The notes below the pieces were generated by a model. That model was not told the DNA's origin. It was given only the letters and a program-made list of their open reading frames with translations, and did no database searches. Source: an uncultured Actinomycetes bacterium (GTDB lineage: Bacteria; Actinomycetota; Thermoleophilia; Solirubrobacterales; 70-9). From it: 23,869 nucleotides of DNA. Both the position numbers and the translations under genes were made by a program. Positions 15,809-23,050 of this stretch are shown in pieces; within the stretch, counting starts at the first letter, position 1; each line of letters starts with the position of its first letter. The stretch lies in NCBI GenBank assembly GCA_946482365.1, contig CAMLQY010000027.1, forward strand, positions 1 to 23,869, in the 5' to 3' direction.

Positions 15809-16920
15809 GCCGCCACCGACCCGGCCGAGAGTGCGCGCTCCATGCTCGCGAAGCGCTCCCGCCAGTCCTCCTCGTCGGCCACGCGCTTGCGCAGCGCCTC
15901 CGCATCGAAGCTCCAGGCGCCGCTCTCGAGGTCCGCCAGGGCCCCGATCCAGCCCTCGGCGGTCGACTCGAGCCGCACCGCGGGCGCGAAGCGCTCGCCC
16001 TGGTGAAGGGCGGTCGCCAGCACCGGGCGCCCCGCGATCAGCGCCTCGTAGAGCTTCAGGGGGTCGGTGGCTTCGGTCAGCGGTCCGGGCCGGAACGGGA
16101 TCATGCACAGCTGCGCGGCGGCGATCTCCTGCGGCACCTGCTCGGCGGCGACCGGGCCGGGGATGGAGACGTTCGGCATCTGCCTGAGGCGCGGCAGCGG
16201 CCTGCGCACCGGGCCGACGATCCGCAGCTCGAGGTCCGGCCTCGCGGCCGCAACGGCGACGAGCAGGTCTTCGTCGAGCCACTCGTAGATCGCGCCCACG
16301 TAGAGGATCCTGCGCAGCTTGCCGGGCGCCTCGGCCCGGTCGCCGAAGCGGGCGCCGTCGACCCCGTTGGCGACGTAGTGGACGTCGCCGCCGCGGACCT
16401 TCCGCGCCTTCTCCACCAGCGCCTCGGCGGTGGCGAAGACCACGTCCGCCGAGCGCAGCAGCTCGGACTCTCCGTCCCGCAGGGCCGGGTGGACGTCCAT
16501 GTCGTCGATGTCGTCGCAGAGGTCGAAGACCACCCGCCCCCAGCGGCGTGAACGCAGGACGGCGAGGATCGCCGGGTGCGGCAGGTAGACCCAGGCGGTG
16601 CTCGTCGCCGTGTCGACGCCCAGCCCGTCCAGCTGCCTTTCCAGCAGGCGCCGGTTGAGGCGGTAGAACGGGGCGCCGAAGAGGGGCACGAAGCGGGGCT
16701 TCAGGACCTCCACCCCCGGCAGCAGCGTCCCTGGGTCCTGTCCCGCCCGCTCGCCGCCCAGCCGGCGCAGGTCGCCGGGGCGGGGGTTGCGGGACCCCAG
16801 CGTGTCGACCCAGATCGACCTGCCGAGCCCCGCCCGCCACCGGGCCACGTAGTGATGGCGCTGGACCAGGTGGTCAGCGCGCACGTTGCTGAAGATGATC
16901 GTGGTCTCGCCGTCGGGCAC
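15805..16920 (-). CDS. GT4-type glycosyltransferase (GT-B fold)
   Basis: About 371 residues from GTG at 16920. A retaining GT-B enzyme that adds a sugar to the lipid-linked glycan at the cytoplasmic face. The N-terminal domain holds the acidic FDLCDDIDD motif (res 132-140) seen in TuaH/EpsF-like relatives and ADVVFATAEAL. The C-terminal donor domain starts at LYVGAI (206-211) and has DPLKLYEALIAGRPV (286-300), the Glu-containing nucleotide-sugar loop. The GTG at 16920 is preferred because GGGAG lies 9 bases upstream and the protein then begins at the first beta strand (TTIIFSNVR). ATG at 16965 would add 15 residues but overlaps the TACAAT box. It is coupled to wecB by a 4-base overlap. The sugar is unknown. 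Confidence 0.85.
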   Translation of the reverse strand: MPDGETTIIFSNVRADHLVQRHHYVARWRAGLGRSIWVDTLGSRNPRPGDLRRLGGERAGQDPGTLLPGVEVLKPRFVPLFGAPFYRLNRRLLERQLDGLGVDTATSTAWVYLPHPAILAVLRSRRWGRVVFDLCDDIDDMDVHPALRDGESELLRSADVVFATAEALVEKARKVRGGDVHYVANGVDGARFGDRAEAPGKLRRILYVGAIYEWLDEDLLVAVAAARPDLELRIVGPVRRPLPRLRQMPNVSIPGPVAAEQVPQEIAAAQLCMIPFRPGPLTEATDPLKLYEALIAGRPVLATALHQGERFAPAVRLESTAEGWIGALADLESGAWSFDAEALRKRVADEEDWRERFASMERALSAGSVAA

Positions 16921-16963
16921 TTGGTCCGCTCCCGGCTGCGCATGGTCCGCAGCGCGGAGCGGC

Positions 16964-16969
16964 ATTGTA
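16964..16969 (-). promoter_or_regulatory. -10 box for the GT4-wecB operon
   Basis: Minus-strand TACAAT, 43 bases before the GTG at 16920. In contrast to the leaderless promoters elsewhere here, it would give a leader of about 35 bases with a GGGAG Shine-Dalgarno. No convincing -35. Read-through from the acyltransferase gene, which ends 32 bases upstream, is also possible. Confidence 0.4.
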
Positions 16970-17001
16970 GTGAGGGCGCCGAACGCGACCGCGACGGCGG
17001 A

Positions 17002-18147
17002 CTAGCTCGGAGCGCTCTCGGGCAGCGGCCTCGTGGGGGCCTCGAGGCGCCGCCGCGGCCGCTCGCGAGGCCCGTTGAGGATCCTCCCGATCGCGGTGTA
17101 GCGGACGAGCACGGGATAGGTGAGCAGCGAGAAGGCCAGCGACCCCGCGGTGAGCAGCAAGAACTGGGGGCCGGTGCCGAGGGCGGTCACGCTGATCAGC
17201 CCGAGGAGCAGGACCATCGCCGGCATGTGCGAGAGGTAGATCCAGTAGGAGGAGTCGGCCATGTAGCGCAGAGCGGGGCGCGGGCGGCCGAGGTAGCGGT
17301 GCGCGAGGCCCACCAGCGCGATCAGGCTGGTCCAGGTCGCGACCGCGTAGATCAGCAGGCCGGAGCCGTGCACGAGCGGCTGCGAGCCGTGAACGGAGTT
17401 GTGGAAGGTGAAGAGGAGCGCCGCCGGCAGCGTCGCGGCAAGCGCGCAGGCCGTCCAGCGCCAGGCGTTCCTGCCGGCATCGACGACGAGCCCCCCGTGG
17501 GCACGGAGGGTCGCCCCGAGGGCGAAGAAGAGGGCATAGTAGGCGAGCACGGGCGGGTTGGGGACGAAGGTGTCGGCTTCCGGCGTAGCCATCCAGATCT
17601 CCGCCGGCCAGATCATCAAAGCCGTCGGCACGGCGAGGAGGGCGATCCCGCCCAGCGGGCTGGCGATCAGTCCGCGGAAGCGCTCTCCCCCTGCGCGCAG
17701 GAGCCGGGGCGCGAACAGGTAGAGCGCCACCGCCGCCCCGTCGAGGATCAGCAGGTACCAGAGGAACCAGAGGAAGCTCGGCTTGAAGGCGAAGGGGCTG
17801 CCCTCGGGGACGCCGGACTCGGCGGCCAGCACGATTCCCGTCTCCTGGGCCGCCAGCACCGTGAGCGGCACCAGCGTGACCAGCCCGAGCAGCAGGGGGA
17901 CGACGATGCGCACGGTGCGGTTGCGCACGGTTTCGCTCAATCCCTTGCGGCCGAGAAGGAGGACGAGGAAGAAACCCGACATCGCGAAGAAGAGCGGAAG
18001 GCGGAAGACGTGGACCACCCAGAAGATCACCGTCGCCCAGGCGCCGGGGTGACCGTTGACGGCCATCAGGCCGGCGGCGTGAACGGGGACCAGCAGCAGC
18101 ATCGTCGACGCACGCAGCGCGTCCATCGAGTGGATCCGCTCGGTCAC
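17002..18147 (-). CDS. Acyltransferase-3 family membrane protein
   Basis: A 381-residue integral membrane acyltransferase (Pfam Acyl_transf_3, OpgC/OafA-like without SGNH domain), which adds acetyl or succinyl groups to sugars during or after export. It has about ten hydrophobic segments across its length. Family marks: RIHSMDALRA at res 4-13, catalytic-type His23 in VPVHAAG, HVFRLPLFFAMSGFF (46-60), and the Arg pair in RNRTVRIVVP (77-80 region). The GTG at 18147 is chosen because TACCCT lies 7 bases before it and the divergent gene begins at 18178; a longer frame to 18366 would run through that gene. It leads a same-strand run with the GT4 and wecB genes. The likely target is the polysaccharide made by this locus. 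Confidence 0.9.
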   Translation of the reverse strand: MTERIHSMDALRASTMLLLVPVHAAGLMAVNGHPGAWATVIFWVVHVFRLPLFFAMSGFFLVLLLGRKGLSETVRNRTVRIVVPLLLGLVTLVPLTVLAAQETGIVLAAESGVPEGSPFAFKPSFLWFLWYLLILDGAAVALYLFAPRLLRAGGERFRGLIASPLGGIALLAVPTALMIWPAEIWMATPEADTFVPNPPVLAYYALFFALGATLRAHGGLVVDAGRNAWRWTACALAATLPAALLFTFHNSVHGSQPLVHGSGLLIYAVATWTSLIALVGLAHRYLGRPRPALRYMADSSYWIYLSHMPAMVLLLGLISVTALGTGPQFLLLTAGSLAFSLLTYPVLVRYTAIGRILNGPRERPRRRLEAPTRPLPESAPS

Positions 18148-18154
18148 GCGCCCA

Positions 18155-18160
18155 AGGGTA
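18155..18160 (-). promoter_or_regulatory. -10 box for the acyltransferase, leaderless
   Basis: Minus-strand TACCCT ends 7 bases before the GTG at 18147. It lies only two bases from the opposing -10 box of the gene at 18178, so the two promoters cannot both be occupied. Confidence 0.55.
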
Positions 18161-18162
18161 TG

Positions 18163-18168
18163 TAGTCT
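18163..18168 (+). promoter_or_regulatory. -10 box for the membrane protein at 18178, leaderless
   Basis: TAGTCT ends 9 bases before the TTG start. It shares GTAGTCTGCC with the promoter of the paralogous gene at 6131. The whole intergenic region is 30 bases. Confidence 0.6.
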
Positions 18169-18177
18169 GCCCGCGGT

Positions 18178-19890
18178 TTGACTGGGCGCCTCCGCAATCC
18201 CGACGCCGCGGGCTGGTTGCTGATGGCCGCAGCCGTCGCCGTCGCCGCCGGCCTCGTCTTCTGGCTCGAGCGCGGCCTCACCTACGGCTGGGACGAATTC
18301 GTCTGGCTCGAGCACGCCGGCCTGGTCGACGACCTGACCCTCTTCTTCCGTCCCTACGGCGGGCACCTGATCGCCTCCCCCTACTTCCTCTGGCGGGGGA
18401 TGTTGGAGCTGTTCGGCGCCAGCTTCACCGCCTTCGCCGTCGTCCAGGTCGCCGGGCTCAGCCTCCTCGCCACCCTCCTCTACGTTTACGCGAAGCGACG
18501 CGTCGGCCCGATCCTGGCGCTCGCGCCTGCGATCGTGATGCTCTTCCTGGGCTCCGCCTGGGCGGTCCTCCTCGAGCCGATGATGGGCATCCAGTTCCTC
18601 GCCGCGCTGGTCCCCGGGCTGGCGGCGATGCTGATGCTGGAACGGCGCGACCGGCTGGGGGACGCGGCCGCCTGCTGCCTGCTCTGCATCGCCCTCCTGG
18701 GCTTCAGCCAGGCCCTGCCCTTCCTCGTCGGCGCAATCGTCCTCGTCGCCCTGGACCCGGACTGGAAGCGGCGCCTATGGGTCGTCGCCGTCCCCCTCGC
18801 CGCGTACGGGGCCTGGCGGGTGTGGGCCTCCCAGTTCGGATCGACCGGCATCATCGCCTCCAACCTCCCCTTCCTGCCCGCGTACTTCGCCGACGCGCTG
18901 GCCGTCTTCAGCAGTGCCGTCTTCGGCCTCGCCACCCTGATCGCGGGGGGGCCCTGGACGATGCTCCGCCTGCAGTCGTTCTCGATCGGCTACCTGTCGG
19001 CGGGCATCGTCTTCACGGTGATCGAGGTGCTCGCGATCGGGGTGGCCTTCTGGCTGCTGCGCCGCCGCGGACCGATCCCGAAGACGCTGTGGCCGCCCCT
19101 CGCGATCCTGGTCGCCTTCTGGATGGAGCTGGGGGTCGTCCTCATACCGGGCCGCACCGCGGGGGAGTCGCGGTACCTCTACGCGGGGGTTCTCGTCCTG
19201 CTGCTGGTGGTCGTCGAGATGCTCCGGGGCGTGAGGACGACGCGCCTCACGGTGGCGATCGCCCTGGCGCTGACCGTTGCCGCGGTCGCCGGCAACCTGG
19301 CCCGGTTCCACGAAGGCCGCCAGGTCCTCTACGGGGTGCAGGAAGAAGCCGGGGCCTACACGGCCGTGATGCAGCTCGCCGGGAAGCACGGCGACCAGGC
19401 GTTCACGCCAAACGTCGATGCCCCGTACCTCGCTTCGAACGCGCTGCAGATGAACACGGGCCCCTGGCTGGAAGTGGTGGACCGCTACGGCTCCTCCGCC
19501 GACTCGATACCGCAGCTCCAGCGCCAGAGCGAGGAAATCCGCGAGAAGGCGGACGCGATCGCGGTCAAGACCCTCCGGCTCCGGCTCGTCCGCGCGGCTG
19601 CGGAGCCGGCGCGGCGATGCCGGCGAATCGGCGGCGGCGGCGCACCCACCCAGGTGGCCCTTCCCTCGGGGGGAGCCGTGCTGAGGCCCGCCCGCGACTC
19701 CGAGGTCGCCCTGCGGCGATGGGCGGATGACTTCGCCGCCGGGCTGGGCGACGCGCGAGGGGGGCGAGCGGTGGTCCTGCGCATCCCGGGCGACCCCAGC
19801 AACGTCCCCTGGCGGCTCAGCTTCGCCGCCGGCGGACCGGTCGAGGTCTGCTCGCTCCGAGGGGACGGCGCTGCCTCAGAAAGGCGTTAG
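18178..19890 (+). CDS. Multi-spanning membrane protein, GT-C glycosyltransferase-like (paralogue 2)
   Basis: A 570-residue paralogue of the protein at 6131, alike along its full length. Shared features: an acidic pair after the first membrane segment (Asp39-Glu40 in GWDEFVW), the PYGGHLI loop (59-65), MGIQFLAALVPGLA, ASQFG, RRRGPIP, the RY motif in AGESRYLYAG, and a C-terminal soluble domain bracketed by Cys481 and Cys558. That domain carries LPSGGAVL and LRRWADDFAA, matching LPRGGALL and LRRFADNYAA in paralogue 1. I infer a GT-C membrane glycosyltransferase fold; the family is not one I can name. TTG is taken as start because of the TAGTCT box 9 bases upstream and because it aligns with the other protein. 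It is divergent from the acyltransferase, and its last 15 bases overlap the convergent vapC. Confidence 0.75.
   Translation: MTGRLRNPDAAGWLLMAAAVAVAAGLVFWLERGLTYGWDEFVWLEHAGLVDDLTLFFRPYGGHLIASPYFLWRGMLELFGASFTAFAVVQVAGLSLLATLLYVYAKRRVGPILALAPAIVMLFLGSAWAVLLEPMMGIQFLAALVPGLAAMLMLERRDRLGDAAACCLLCIALLGFSQALPFLVGAIVLVALDPDWKRRLWVVAVPLAAYGAWRVWASQFGSTGIIASNLPFLPAYFADALAVFSSAVFGLATLIAGGPWTMLRLQSFSIGYLSAGIVFTVIEVLAIGVAFWLLRRRGPIPKTLWPPLAILVAFWMELGVVLIPGRTAGESRYLYAGVLVLLLVVVEMLRGVRTTRLTVAIALALTVAAVAGNLARFHEGRQVLYGVQEEAGAYTAVMQLAGKHGDQAFTPNVDAPYLASNALQMNTGPWLEVVDRYGSSADSIPQLQRQSEEIREKADAIAVKTLRLRLVRAAAEPARRCRRIGGGGAPTQVALPSGGAVLRPARDSEVALRRWADDFAAGLGDARGGRAVVLRIPGDPSNVPWRLSFAAGGPVEVCSLRGDGAASERR
19873..19885. 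repeat. 13-base direct repeat, copy 1, at the end of vapC
   Basis: GCCTCAGAAAGGC, identical to 20652-20664. It covers the vapC stop codon and the end of the convergent gene. The repeat is itself a short imperfect palindrome (GCCT and AGGC arms). Confidence 0.7.
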
Positions 19891-20274
19891 GACCTCGACG
19901 GCCGCGGCCGAGTCGGCAGCCCGCGCGAGGCGTGCGTCGAGCGTCAGCAGAGAAGTGCCCAGGCCCTCCGCCAGCGCGACGTAGAGGGCGTCGTAGAAGC
20001 TGAAGTTGTGGCGCAGCTGCCAGGCCCGGTCGAGCAGGCCGGTGTGGGCGATGCGGCGCAGCGGCAGGTCGGCAAACCTGCCCAACGCCCCCGAAGCGCG
20101 GTCGTCGTGCTTGCCCGCCACGCGGCGCAGAGACTGCCCGACCTCGGCGTCGATCAGATATGGCGCCCAGAGCGAACGGTCGCCACCGGTCCGAGAGAGC
20201 TGCTCTTCCGCCCAACCGGCACCCTCCCCACGGATGAGAACGGTGACGACGACCGATGCGTCGACGACGGGCAT
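19876..20274 (-). CDS. vapC: PIN-domain ribonuclease toxin, VapC family
   Basis: A 132-residue PIN-domain endoribonuclease, toxin of a type II toxin-antitoxin pair that cuts specific RNAs when freed from its antitoxin. The four acidic metal-binding residues are all visible: Asp5 (VVDASV), Glu44 (IDAEVG), Asp95 (FYDALYVALAE) and Asp113 (LTLDARLA). Length is normal for the family. The ATG at 20274 lies 6 bases after the antitoxin stop, so the genes are co-transcribed and translationally linked. The last 15 bases overlap the convergent membrane protein gene. It appears intact and active. Confidence 0.92.
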   Translation of the reverse strand: MPVVDASVVVTVLIRGEGAGWAEEQLSRTGGDRSLWAPYLIDAEVGQSLRRVAGKHDDRASGALGRFADLPLRRIAHTGLLDRAWQLRHNFSFYDALYVALAEGLGTSLLTLDARLARAADSAAAVEVLTPF

Positions 20275-20280
20275 GGCCGC

Positions 20281-20511
20281 CTACTCGCCGCGGGACGCGC
20301 GGATGTCGGCCACGATTTCCTCGGCGGTGATCCCGGAATCGCCCCAGGCACGAGAGCTGGCGAAGACGTCCTCGAGCGTTGCCTGCCTGGCGAGCTCTTC
20401 GAGGTCCCGCTTGATGTAGTCGGAGAGGGAGAGCCCCTCGGCCGCGGCCCGGACCTTGAGGGTCCTGTGGACCTCGTCGGGGACGTTTCGGATCTGGATC
20501 ATCTTGGACAT
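20281..20511 (-). CDS. vapB: Ribbon-helix-helix antitoxin, VapB/FitA-like
   Basis: A 76-residue antitoxin. The N-terminal ribbon-helix-helix DNA-binding domain (IQIRNVPDEVHRTLK, then AEGLSLSDYIKRDLEEL) would dimerise and bind its own promoter. The C-terminal tail (about res 45-76) would wrap and block VapC. The start ATG at 20511 (MSKMIQIRN) is preferred over longer upstream frames because TAATGT lies 7 bases before it; ATG at 20502 is also possible. Repression of the TAATGT promoter by the VapBC complex is expected from the family. It is the first gene of the pair. Confidence 0.9.
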   Translation of the reverse strand: MSKMIQIRNVPDEVHRTLKVRAAAEGLSLSDYIKRDLEELARQATLEDVFASSRAWGDSGITAEEIVADIRASRGE

Positions 20512-20518
20512 GTGGATC

Positions 20519-20524
20519 ACATTA
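20519..20524 (-). promoter_or_regulatory. -10 box for vapBC, leaderless
   Basis: Minus-strand TAATGT ends 7 bases before the vapB ATG. Upstream to 20635 there is no further gene. A leaderless antitoxin mRNA fits autoregulation at the start site. Confidence 0.55.
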
Positions 20525-20635
20525 GGCCATGCGACGGACATGTCGGGGAGGGTTTGGGTTCTCATGGACGGGATCCTGCAGGAGGCGAACCGACGCGTGG
20601 TGCGCAGAGAGCGCCGCCGGTGGCACGAAAGCGTC

Positions 20636-20655
20636 AAGAAAGGCGCGGCGCGCCT
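20636..20655 (-). terminator. Intrinsic terminator of the rml operon
   Basis: On the minus strand, AGGCGC, loop GCC, GCGCCT (20641-20655) is followed by TTCTT. A perfect 6-base GC-rich stem with a T-rich tail starts at the last base of the rmlC stop codon. This is the best intrinsic terminator in the window. Confidence 0.65.
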
Positions 20656-20664
20656 CAGAAAGGC
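20652..20664. repeat. 13-base direct repeat, copy 2, at the end of rmlC
   Basis: GCCTCAGAAAGGC, identical to 19873-19885 and in the same orientation. It covers the rmlC stop in the same frame as the vapC copy (both proteins end Pro-Phe). The vapBC pair lies between the copies. Confidence 0.7.
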
Positions 20665-21203
20665 AGGGTCTCGGCGATCTCGGCGAGCGTCGGCGCGCTC
20701 TTGTCCCGCTCGGAGAGGAGCGGCTCGGCGACGGGCCACTCGACCCCCACCCCTGGGTCGTCCCAGGCGATGCCGGACTCGGTCGCGGGGTCGTAGACGC
20801 TGGAGCAGAGGTAGCTCACGTCGGCGACCTCGCTGAGGACGACGAAGCCGTGGGCGAAGCCGACCGGCACGAAGAGCTGGCGGTGGGACTCCTCGTCGAG
20901 GACGTACCCGGCCCAGCGACCGAAGGTCGCAGAGGCGCGGCGGAGGTCGACGGCGACGTCGAAGATCCGGCCGCGGCCGCAGCGCACGAGCTTCGCCTGA
21001 CCGGGCTCGGTCTGGAAATGCAGGCCGCGCAGGGTCCCCTTCGAGGAGCGGGAGTGGTTGTGCTGGACGAAATCGGCGACGACGCCGTGCTCGGCCCAGA
21101 GGTCGCTGCGGTAGGTCTCGAGGAAGAAGCCGCGACCGTCGCCGTGGACCGCCGGCTCGAGCAGCACCAGGCCGTCGAGCTCTGTCGGCAGCACCTCCGG
21201 CAT
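20655..21203 (-). CDS. rmlC: dTDP-4-dehydrorhamnose 3,5-epimerase
   Basis: Third enzyme of dTDP-L-rhamnose synthesis, epimerising C3 and C5 of dTDP-4-keto-6-deoxyglucose. 182 residues, standard length, cupin fold. Seen: DGRGFFLETYRSD (res 22-34), QHNHSRSSKGTLRGLHFQ (47-64) with catalytic His62, the FVPVGFAHGF strand (111-120), Tyr131 and SERDKSAPTL (164-173). The ATG at 21203 shares one base with the rmlB stop (TGATG), showing tight coupling. It is the last gene of the operon; a terminator hairpin begins at its stop codon. Confidence 0.96.
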   Translation of the reverse strand: MPEVLPTELDGLVLLEPAVHGDGRGFFLETYRSDLWAEHGVVADFVQHNHSRSSKGTLRGLHFQTEPGQAKLVRCGRGRIFDVAVDLRRASATFGRWAGYVLDEESHRQLFVPVGFAHGFVVLSEVADVSYLCSSVYDPATESGIAWDDPGVGVEWPVAEPLLSERDKSAPTLAEIAETLPF

Positions 21204-22186
21204 CAGCCGAGCGCCCTGCCGTACTGCTTTTCGTAGTACTCGCGGTACTCGCCGGAGCGGATCGGGCCCCACCACTCCTCGTTGTCGCGGTACCACCGCA
21301 CGGTCTTCTCCAGCCCGTCGGCGAAGCGCACCTGCGCCTCCCAGCCGAGCTGCTCGCGGATCTTGTCGCTGCCGAGCGAGTAGCGGCGGTCGTGGCCGGG
21401 ACGGTCGGCGACGTACTCGATCAGGCCCACCTCGCCGCCGGTCAGCTCGATCACGCGCCTGACCACGTCGATGTTCTCGCACTCGTCGGGCCCGCCGACG
21501 TTGTACGCCTCGCCGGGCCTGCCCTTCTCCAGGACCGTGTGGATGCCGCGGCAGAAGTCCTCGACGTAGAGCCAGTTGCGAACCTGGCGGCCGTCGCCGT
21601 AGACGGGCAGCGAGTCGCCGTGCAGGGCGTTCAGCACCATCAGCGGGATCAGCTTCTCCGGGTACTGGCGCGGGCCGTAGTTGTTGGAGCCGCGGCAGAT
21701 CACCGCCTCCAGCCCGTAGGTGTGGAAGTGGGCGGCGACGAGGAGGTCCCCCGCCGCCTTGGTCGCCGAGTAGGGCGAGGACGGGTCGAGCGGCGAGCTC
21801 TCGGTGAAGGAGCCCGACTCGATCGAGCCGTAGACCTCGTCGGTGGAGACCTGCAGGAAGCGGCCGACGCCCAGCTCCCGGGCGGCGTCGAGCAGGGTGC
21901 CGGTGCCGATCACGTGGGTGCGGGCGAAGGCGTCCTGGTCGTCGATCGAGCGGTCGACGTGGGACTCGGCGGCGAAGTTGACGACCGCGTCGCACCCCTC
22001 CATCGCCTCGCGCACGACCGCGGGGTCCTCGATCGCGCCGACCACCAGCTCGGTCCCCTCGGGCAGGTTCTCGCGCCGGCCGGCGTAGGTGAGCTTGTCG
22101 AGCACCCGCACCTCGTGCTCGCCAGAGACGAGGCGCACGTAGGTGGAGCCGATGAAGCCGGCGGCACCGGTGACGAGCAGCCTCAT
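21203..22186 (-). CDS. rmlB: dTDP-glucose 4,6-dehydratase
   Basis: Second enzyme of dTDP-L-rhamnose synthesis, an NAD-dependent extended short-chain dehydrogenase giving dTDP-4-keto-6-deoxyglucose. 327 residues. Seen: the NAD-binding GAAGFIGS (res 7-14), FAAESHVDRSI (71-81), TDEVYG with the catalytic Asp-Glu (115-120), YSATK with Tyr139 and Lys143, and RGSNNYGPRQYPEKLIP further on. All catalytic residues are present. The ATG at 22186 overlaps the rmlD stop by 4 bases and has AGGAGG 7 bases upstream. A longer frame to 22351 only repeats part of rmlD in another frame. Confidence 0.97.
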   Translation of the reverse strand: MRLLVTGAAGFIGSTYVRLVSGEHEVRVLDKLTYAGRRENLPEGTELVVGAIEDPAVVREAMEGCDAVVNFAAESHVDRSIDDQDAFARTHVIGTGTLLDAARELGVGRFLQVSTDEVYGSIESGSFTESSPLDPSSPYSATKAAGDLLVAAHFHTYGLEAVICRGSNNYGPRQYPEKLIPLMVLNALHGDSLPVYGDGRQVRNWLYVEDFCRGIHTVLEKGRPGEAYNVGGPDECENIDVVRRVIELTGGEVGLIEYVADRPGHDRRYSLGSDKIREQLGWEAQVRFADGLEKTVRWYRDNEEWWGPIRSGEYREYYEKQYGRALG

Positions 22187-23037
22187 GCGGCCGCCTCCTG
22201 CTCGGCGGAGCGCTGCGCGAGGTAGGCGGCGAGGCCGTCCTGCCAGGGAGGCAGCTCGATCGCGTGCTCGCGCTGGCTGGCGAGGGCGGAGAAGGGCGGG
22301 CGCGGTGCCGGCCGTCCCAGCATCTCGGTGGTGCCCGAGAGCACCAGGCACTCGACCTTGGCCTGGTCGAAGATCTCGCGGGCGAAGTCGTACCAGGAGC
22401 AGGCGCCGGCGGCGGCCATGTGGTGGATGCCGAACTCGATTCCCTCGATCAGGCGGACGATCCCATAGGCGAGGTGCCAGGTGTAGGTGGGCGAGCCGAC
22501 CTGGTCGCGGACCACCAGCACCTCGTTCTGGGTGGAGGCGAGCCGCAGCATCGTCTCGACGAAGTTGGAGCCGCCGATGCCGAAGAGCCAGGACGAGCGA
22601 ACGACGAAATGGCGCTTGTTCGCCGCCGCGGTCGCCTCCTCGCCGGCCAGCTTGGTGCGGCCGTAGGCGGAGAGGGGCGCCGGCTGGTCGGTCTCCGCGT
22701 AGGGGGCGCCCTTGGCGCCGTCGAAGACGTAGTCGCTGGAGACGTAGACGACCGAGGCGTCGACGGAGGCCGCGGCGGCCGCGACGTGCCCGGCCCCCTT
22801 GCCGTTGACGGCCATCGCCGCCTGCTCGGCGTCCTCGGCGCCGTCGACGTCGGTCCAGGCGGCGCAGTTGATCACCACGTCGGGGCGCTCCAGCTCGAGC
22901 TTCGAGCTGACGGTCGCCTCGTCGGCGACGTCGAGCTCGGTATGGCCGAAGCCGACGACGTCGTGGCCGGCGTTGCCCGCCGCGAGCACCACGTCGCGGC
23001 CCAGCATCCCGCCCGCTCCCGCCACCAGGACCTTCAT
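22183..23037 (-). CDS. rmlD: dTDP-4-dehydrorhamnose reductase
   Basis: Final enzyme of dTDP-L-rhamnose synthesis, reducing dTDP-4-keto-L-rhamnose with NAD(P)H. 284 residues, normal for the family. Seen: GAGGMLG (res 7-13) for the cofactor, INCAAWTDVDGAE (56-68), SSDYVFDG (100-107) and the catalytic YGRTK with Tyr125 and Lys129, then RSSWLFG. The ATG at 23037 lies 13 bases after the rmlA stop. The gene order rmlA-rmlD-rmlB-rmlC differs from the common enterobacterial rmlBDAC order. Confidence 0.96.
   Translation of the reverse strand: MKVLVAGAGGMLGRDVVLAAGNAGHDVVGFGHTELDVADEATVSSKLELERPDVVINCAAWTDVDGAEDAEQAAMAVNGKGAGHVAAAAASVDASVVYVSSDYVFDGAKGAPYAETDQPAPLSAYGRTKLAGEEATAAANKRHFVVRSSWLFGIGGSNFVETMLRLASTQNEVLVVRDQVGSPTYTWHLAYGIVRLIEGIEFGIHHMAAAGACSWYDFAREIFDQAKVECLVLSGTTEMLGRPAPRPPFSALASQREHAIELPPWQDGLAAYLAQRSAEQEAAA
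22194..22199 (-). promoter_or_regulatory. Shine-Dalgarno of rmlB
   Basis: Minus-strand AGGAGG, 7 bases before the rmlB ATG and inside the end of rmlD. It is the strongest ribosome site in the window and confirms the rmlB start. Confidence 0.7.
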
Positions 23038-23050
23038 CGCCGGCCGCCCA

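Noticed and set aside
15809..16840. Extended N-terminus for WecB (706-codon frame)
   Set aside because: It is the GT4 gene read in another frame; WecB homology begins exactly at GTG 15808.
16576..18165. Open frame of 529 codons on the plus strand
   Set aside because: Antisense to the acyltransferase and GT4 genes, with no domain and skewed composition.
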